A stretch of 64,000 nucleotides of DNA from Armillaria gallica. Its lineage: Eukaryota; Basidiomycota; Agaricomycetes; Agaricales; Physalacriaceae. A program made the position numbers and the translations under genes. The notes under the pieces were generated by a model that was not told the DNA's origin, searched no databases, and saw only the letters and a list, made by a program, of their open reading frames with translations. The stretch covers positions 806,001 through 870,000 of the forward strand of contig JBANDB010000004.1 in NCBI GenBank assembly GCA_037576215.1, read 5' to 3'. Shown piece after piece: positions 60,608-64,000 of the stretch; position 1 is the stretch's first letter; each line of letters opens with the position of its first letter.

Positions 60608-60766
60608 TATCAAGAAGACATGAGACCATGCAGTGTTCTCATGGCTGAAGCCTCGCAATTACCTCACAAGTGAATATTTTATTTCTGGTACTGAAGTGAC
60701 TTTCAAAATCTCAATTGCCTTGCAGATCAATGGCACAAATCATGCTTCTGTTACATAGTGAATAGC

Positions 60767-62654
60767 ATGGGTGTCCCCTGGGTTTATGAGAGCTGACCCA
60801 TACCCTTACCTGTCAACTACCTGACCCTATCAGTGGGTAAGGGTTTCTTATGGGTCACTGTGGTACAAGACAGGTGTGATGGGTTGGTGGGTTGCTCCCA
60901 CTGAGTGAAGCAAAATTTGTATTACGCTGTGCACTATACAGGATACCACCTACTCAATTCTATCCCATCCCTCTGGCATCAAGAAATCTTGGTCTTCATG
61001 GCATGGATCCTCTGGCAACTCAGGCATGCGAGATACATCTTGAATGTCAGTATCATGAATAAAACCATACATGCTCCATTGGCCAAAACACATGAGTGCA
61101 TGGAAGGTTTGTGCTGTGAGTTTATTTTGGATATGTGAAATGAGGAGGTGCCCTCTGCTAAATGTTCATTCAACATCAACTGACATTGCTGTAAAATAAG
61201 ATTAGAAATCACAGATACCAAAACAACACCACAGCACACCAGAAATGGAGAGATAATCCAGCACCATTCTAGAGAGACACGGATACATATTCTGTTTCTC
61301 CTTCCACCACATCAAAGGGTTGTCTGTTAGCTCAGTGTCCATGGAGAGATAGCGGTCCAAGTCATCATGTACATTGGCACATTTTGGGGCCTTGAGACTG
61401 TTCAAGCTGTCGAAGATATTGTCAGATTGAAGGGACTAGTACACGAGCTCAGCAGGAGGAAAAATAATTGTATAACAGCATGCACCTGTGCATTCATATC
61501 CTTCTCATCTTTCACAACAACCACAGTATCCATTAAATGCTTGTACTTGCAATTAAATTGCTCATGAAAAACTCTGTGTGCATCTGCAATCCAGCCTGGC
61601 TCCCAGTTAGCCTCAATGAAATAATCCAGCTTGTAACGAGGGTGGAGAACTAAGGCATCCTTGGATTATTACATATGAAACAAGACAGATACTGTAACTC
61701 ACTCATAGTGATACAATACAGATCTGATTTATCTGTCATTCTGTAGTAACAATTTAAACTCTTCTTTGCAACCAGAAGGCTTACTCACATTGGTGCCGAT
61801 AGCTGCATGTTTTGGATGGATACAGTAGTGAAAACCTGATCTATATGGTCCATGGCTGGTATTACCATGGAAAGATTTGGTGTTGAGTGAGAGAGATAGA
61901 GAGTAGCATCCTTAAGAACCTAGCAGTCAAAGGCATGAGTCAGAGCTGCATGACTGATGAGCCAGCCAGATGATCACAGCTGTTATTTCTGCTGCCATGT
62001 CATGCGATGGAGCTCATCTTCAAAACATCATGCAGATTTTCCAAGACCATCCACTCTGTCCTTGACAACTTGTATTCTGTCAATTTGTTGTTCTCATCAC
62101 CTGTTATCTCCTTTATTGCTGACTTGTATGCAATTGCTGCATCAAGCATATCAAAAGTCAGATTCCAATGTGTTGAGACATCTCTTGGCAGCATTTTTTG
62201 TGCCAACTTCAATTCATCAATAAATTTCCTCCACTCCAGAAGTAAGATAGTGCTGGAATGGATGATATTATAGAATAATTTCCAGATCTGAGTAGAAAGG
62301 TGAGATATGGTGCATCTTAATTCACTTTTAATTATATGCCTTAACTAAGGCCATCTGGACAGAATGGGTTTCTGCCAGCCATTTCTCCTTGTCCTCAGCA
62401 CTGAGTAGTGCAATCTCATCAATAACCCCATCAACTTCATCCTTCTTGACATGACCAGCCACAGCTTCAGCTTCTTCCAGATGGACATCCAGGTCCTTCC
62501 ATTCCAGACCCTCAGCCAACTTGATAAGGTCTCATTCGATGTCATTTGTAGTGTCCTCTTTTTTCTTTTTTGGTGGCTGACACTGGTTCAATAGACTCTT
62601 GGCAACAAGGTTGATAACATGGGTGAAGCATTTAGTGCGATGATATGCCATCTA
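60767..62654 (-). mobile_element. hAT transposon, left part, truncated by a later LTR insertion
   Basis: Block Q2 similarity ends near 60745. At about 60767 begins CATGGGTGTCCCCTGGG with nearby ACCCATACCCTTACC and GGTAAGGG words, the GGGTA-type sub-terminal repeats usual for basidiomycete hAT ends. The minus strand then encodes a decayed hAT transposase up to 62654, where an LTR interrupts it. The other terminus would lie beyond the window. Confidence 0.65.
60950..62654 (-). pseudogene. hAT-family transposase, decayed, 5' end cut off
   Basis: In coding order: TKCFTHVINLVAKSLLNQ (about 62635-62580), an acidic linker (62519-62330; EGLEWKDLDVHLEEAE, KEKWLAETHSVQMALVKAY), LAQKMLPRDVSTHWNLTFDM (about 62212-62150), STPNLSMVIPAMDHIDQVF (about 61890-61835), LHPRYKLDYFIEANWEPGW (about 61650-61590), then the dimerisation region DDLDRYLSMD, NPLMWWKEKQ, YPCLSRMVLDYLSIS (61405-61240), and finally SVDVE-stop-TFSRGHLLISH to the end at 60950. 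This order is that of the RNase-H-like and hATC regions of hAT transposases. Introns separate several blocks. In-frame TGAs at 62532-62534 and 61166-61168 and other shifts make it non-functional. The BED-finger N-terminus is missing. Confidence 0.85.
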
Positions 62655-63897
62655 TGTGTTCACACCTAGATTTTGCGATTTTATACAAATACTATTGCAT
62701 ATCTACCTTACATTAGTGATACAAAGAGGACTATAGCTGAGGCTTGAGCTGATAGTTAGGCTAGTGTGCAGCTAGTAGAGCCAGGACTTAGATGCGATAC
62801 GACTAGTAGGTCAAATCTACCAGCTGGCCACACTAGTGACTTGAATGCTAACAGGACTACATGAATGTGGTCACTAGTGGACAAGTAATGCAACTAGCAC
62901 ACCAAACAAGAGGTGGAGGACACAAATCTTGTGAAGTTCAGTCACTAGCAGACTGATCTGGGCACAAATGCCTAAGCCAGGTTAACTAGTCACATGGCAA
63001 TCTCAGAGCAGGACTTAGAAATGAATTAGCAATGGATTAACCTTGTGGCAGATCCAACTACTGTGATACAAATCTATTATGATATAGCTGGGCTGTGCCT
63101 TTGATCACAATCAACAGCTGCTACAGGCATATTTGCTGGCCTAGCCATTTATCCTTGACACTAGTGGAGCATTTTTGTGCCAAAGCTATGGAATACCACC
63201 ATTAACGGAGCTCCTAGGCTCACTAGTCAGCAAGCGACCATTTCTAGACTGACTATTGTGTGATTATTCACCATTACTCATGACTAGCCAAGAAATCCTT
63301 ATCAATAATACCCCTCTAGTCAGTTATTTATATCTCGATTGTACCTTGATTGTCAGTATATAAGTAGTAGAATAGGTGCACGCACAGTTCAGGCAAGCCA
63401 TCCCTGCAATTGTGACCTACTAGTCAGTACCTAATGCCCTAATTAAAAGCTTTTGTGCTTAACCTCGATGAAGCGGTGACTAGTTGCTAAGTTACCTATA
63501 GAATTGAGTGAATTGAAGTGTCTTAGAGCAATCTTTTGTGTCCTGCAAAGGCCAAGAGTGTTTTATAGTTCAAGCAAGTTCTCAAATTTTAAAGTATTAT
63601 TCTTAAGCCAAGAGTGCTACTAGTCAGCCCAGAGTGCCACTAGTCAAGTGTTTATTGCTTGTAGGAAGCAGTATAGGGCCAAGAGAGCCACTAGTTCAAA
63701 GCAGTCCCAGTCAGAGTGAACGCAGTAGCTCAAACCAAGTCACTATTCACTCAATTGTGTCTTACCAACCCCACTAGTGCGAGTAGTATGCTTGTATAGC
63801 TCACTAGTAATAAATAAAACATCTTTAAACAACTTTCCTTGATTATTGAAGTCTGCAGAGTGCTTCTATTGTACTCAAAATGCCCAAATTCAATACA
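62655..63897 (+). repeat. Probable LTR (about 1.24 kb) of a second retrotransposon, rich in ACTAGT
   Basis: Begins TGTGTTCACACC exactly where the hAT coding sequence breaks off and ends ATACA, followed by TTGGTGATAAGTG, which has the TGG start of a tRNA primer-binding site. Inside are a TATA box (TATATAA, 63357-63363) and AATAAA signals (63809-63818), as in U3-R-U5. ACTAGT occurs 14 times between 62802 and the window end (62802, 62832, 62873, 62985, 63160, 63222, 63419, 63479, 63619, 63639, 63690, 63773, 63803, 63956), mostly as (C)ACTAGT(C). No second LTR or coding region is visible before the window ends, so the identification rests on these signals. Confidence 0.55.
63357..63363 (+). promoter_or_regulatory. 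TATA box of the putative LTR
   Basis: TATATAA in the middle of the LTR, followed about 25 nt later by GCACGCACAGTTC, a plausible start region. Confidence 0.45.
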
Positions 63898-64000
63898 TTG
63901 GTGATAAGTGTAGAGTTAGTGTTAGGTTTAGTGTTGTTGGTGTTCATTGCCATCCACTAGTCCTTTTGCCACTTGCCATTACCAAGCACATCAGCCATGT
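63898..64000 (+). mobile_element. Start of the internal region of the second retrotransposon (runs off the window)
   Basis: Begins with a candidate primer-binding site (TGGTGATAAGTG, about 63900-63911). The remaining 90 bp are non-coding leader. Confidence 0.4.

Larger units (their letters stand above)
39700..60745. repeat. Duplicated block Q2, expanded by insertions
   Basis: Second copy of block Q1. After removing the TIR element (40964-43973), the chromovirus (49030-57899) and the AT-rich insert (58504-60607) it is about 7 kb long, like Q1. Beyond about 60745 similarity stops, where the hAT element begins. Confidence 0.75.

Noticed and set aside
1..64000. tRNA, rRNA, CRISPR or bacterial-type operon features
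   Set aside because: Reading both strands for tRNA B-box-like words, spaced identical repeats and overlapping bacterial ORFs found nothing convincing; the intron structure is fungal.

Overview
This window looks like a dispensable, repeat-rich stretch of a basidiomycete genome, most likely an Agaricomycete (mushroom-forming fungus). The basis is short GT-AG introns of about 40-65 bp, HET-domain genes of a divergent basidiomycete type, a DUF4436-like gene cut into ten exons, and chromovirus and hAT elements. There are no bacterial operons, and I saw no CRISPR array, rRNA or tRNA. The species is not identifiable from what I can see.

Layout. 1-13 kb: sparse. It holds two weak minus-strand gene candidates (about 1.8-5.5 kb) with a 332-bp hAT-type MITE between exons, a well-supported ten-exon membrane-protein gene (7014-8575, +), and a single-exon polytopic membrane-protein gene (10817-11857, -). 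13.3-13.9 kb: a 575-bp CAGT-ended MITE flanked by TA. 15-48 kb: four same-strand paralogues of a divergent HET-domain (heterokaryon-incompatibility) protein plus one inverted 3' fragment. Two copies are open end to end (21314-23096 and 46679-48461, 574 aa each). One has a single in-frame TGA after an intact HET domain (15288-17048). One carries a 13-bp frameshifting deletion inside the domain (29416-31186).

The third and fourth HET genes sit in a segmental duplication of about 9 kb: 23.3-32.5 kb (blocks P1+Q1) against 32.6-60.7 kb (P2+Q2). The second copy has been inflated by later insertions: about 5.5 kb at 34.2-39.7 kb, a 3.0-kb TIR element with a 9-bp target duplication, an 8.87-kb Ty3/gypsy chromovirus with a 5-bp target duplication, a 2.1-kb AT-rich segment, and at its right end a decayed hAT transposon. 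A separate 1.24-kb LTR, packed with ACTAGT hexamers, has entered the hAT. For the TIR element, the chromovirus and the 2.1-kb segment the other duplicate preserves the empty site, so the order of events can be read directly.

How the parts work together. The only likely functional theme is the HET cluster: self/non-self recognition or cell-death regulators evolving by duplication and loss, with transposons decaying around them. A 127-codon ORF follows the HET gene in both duplicates (open in one, one stop in the other) and is the most interesting unknown. The rest is mostly transposons, their target sites and broken gene remnants.
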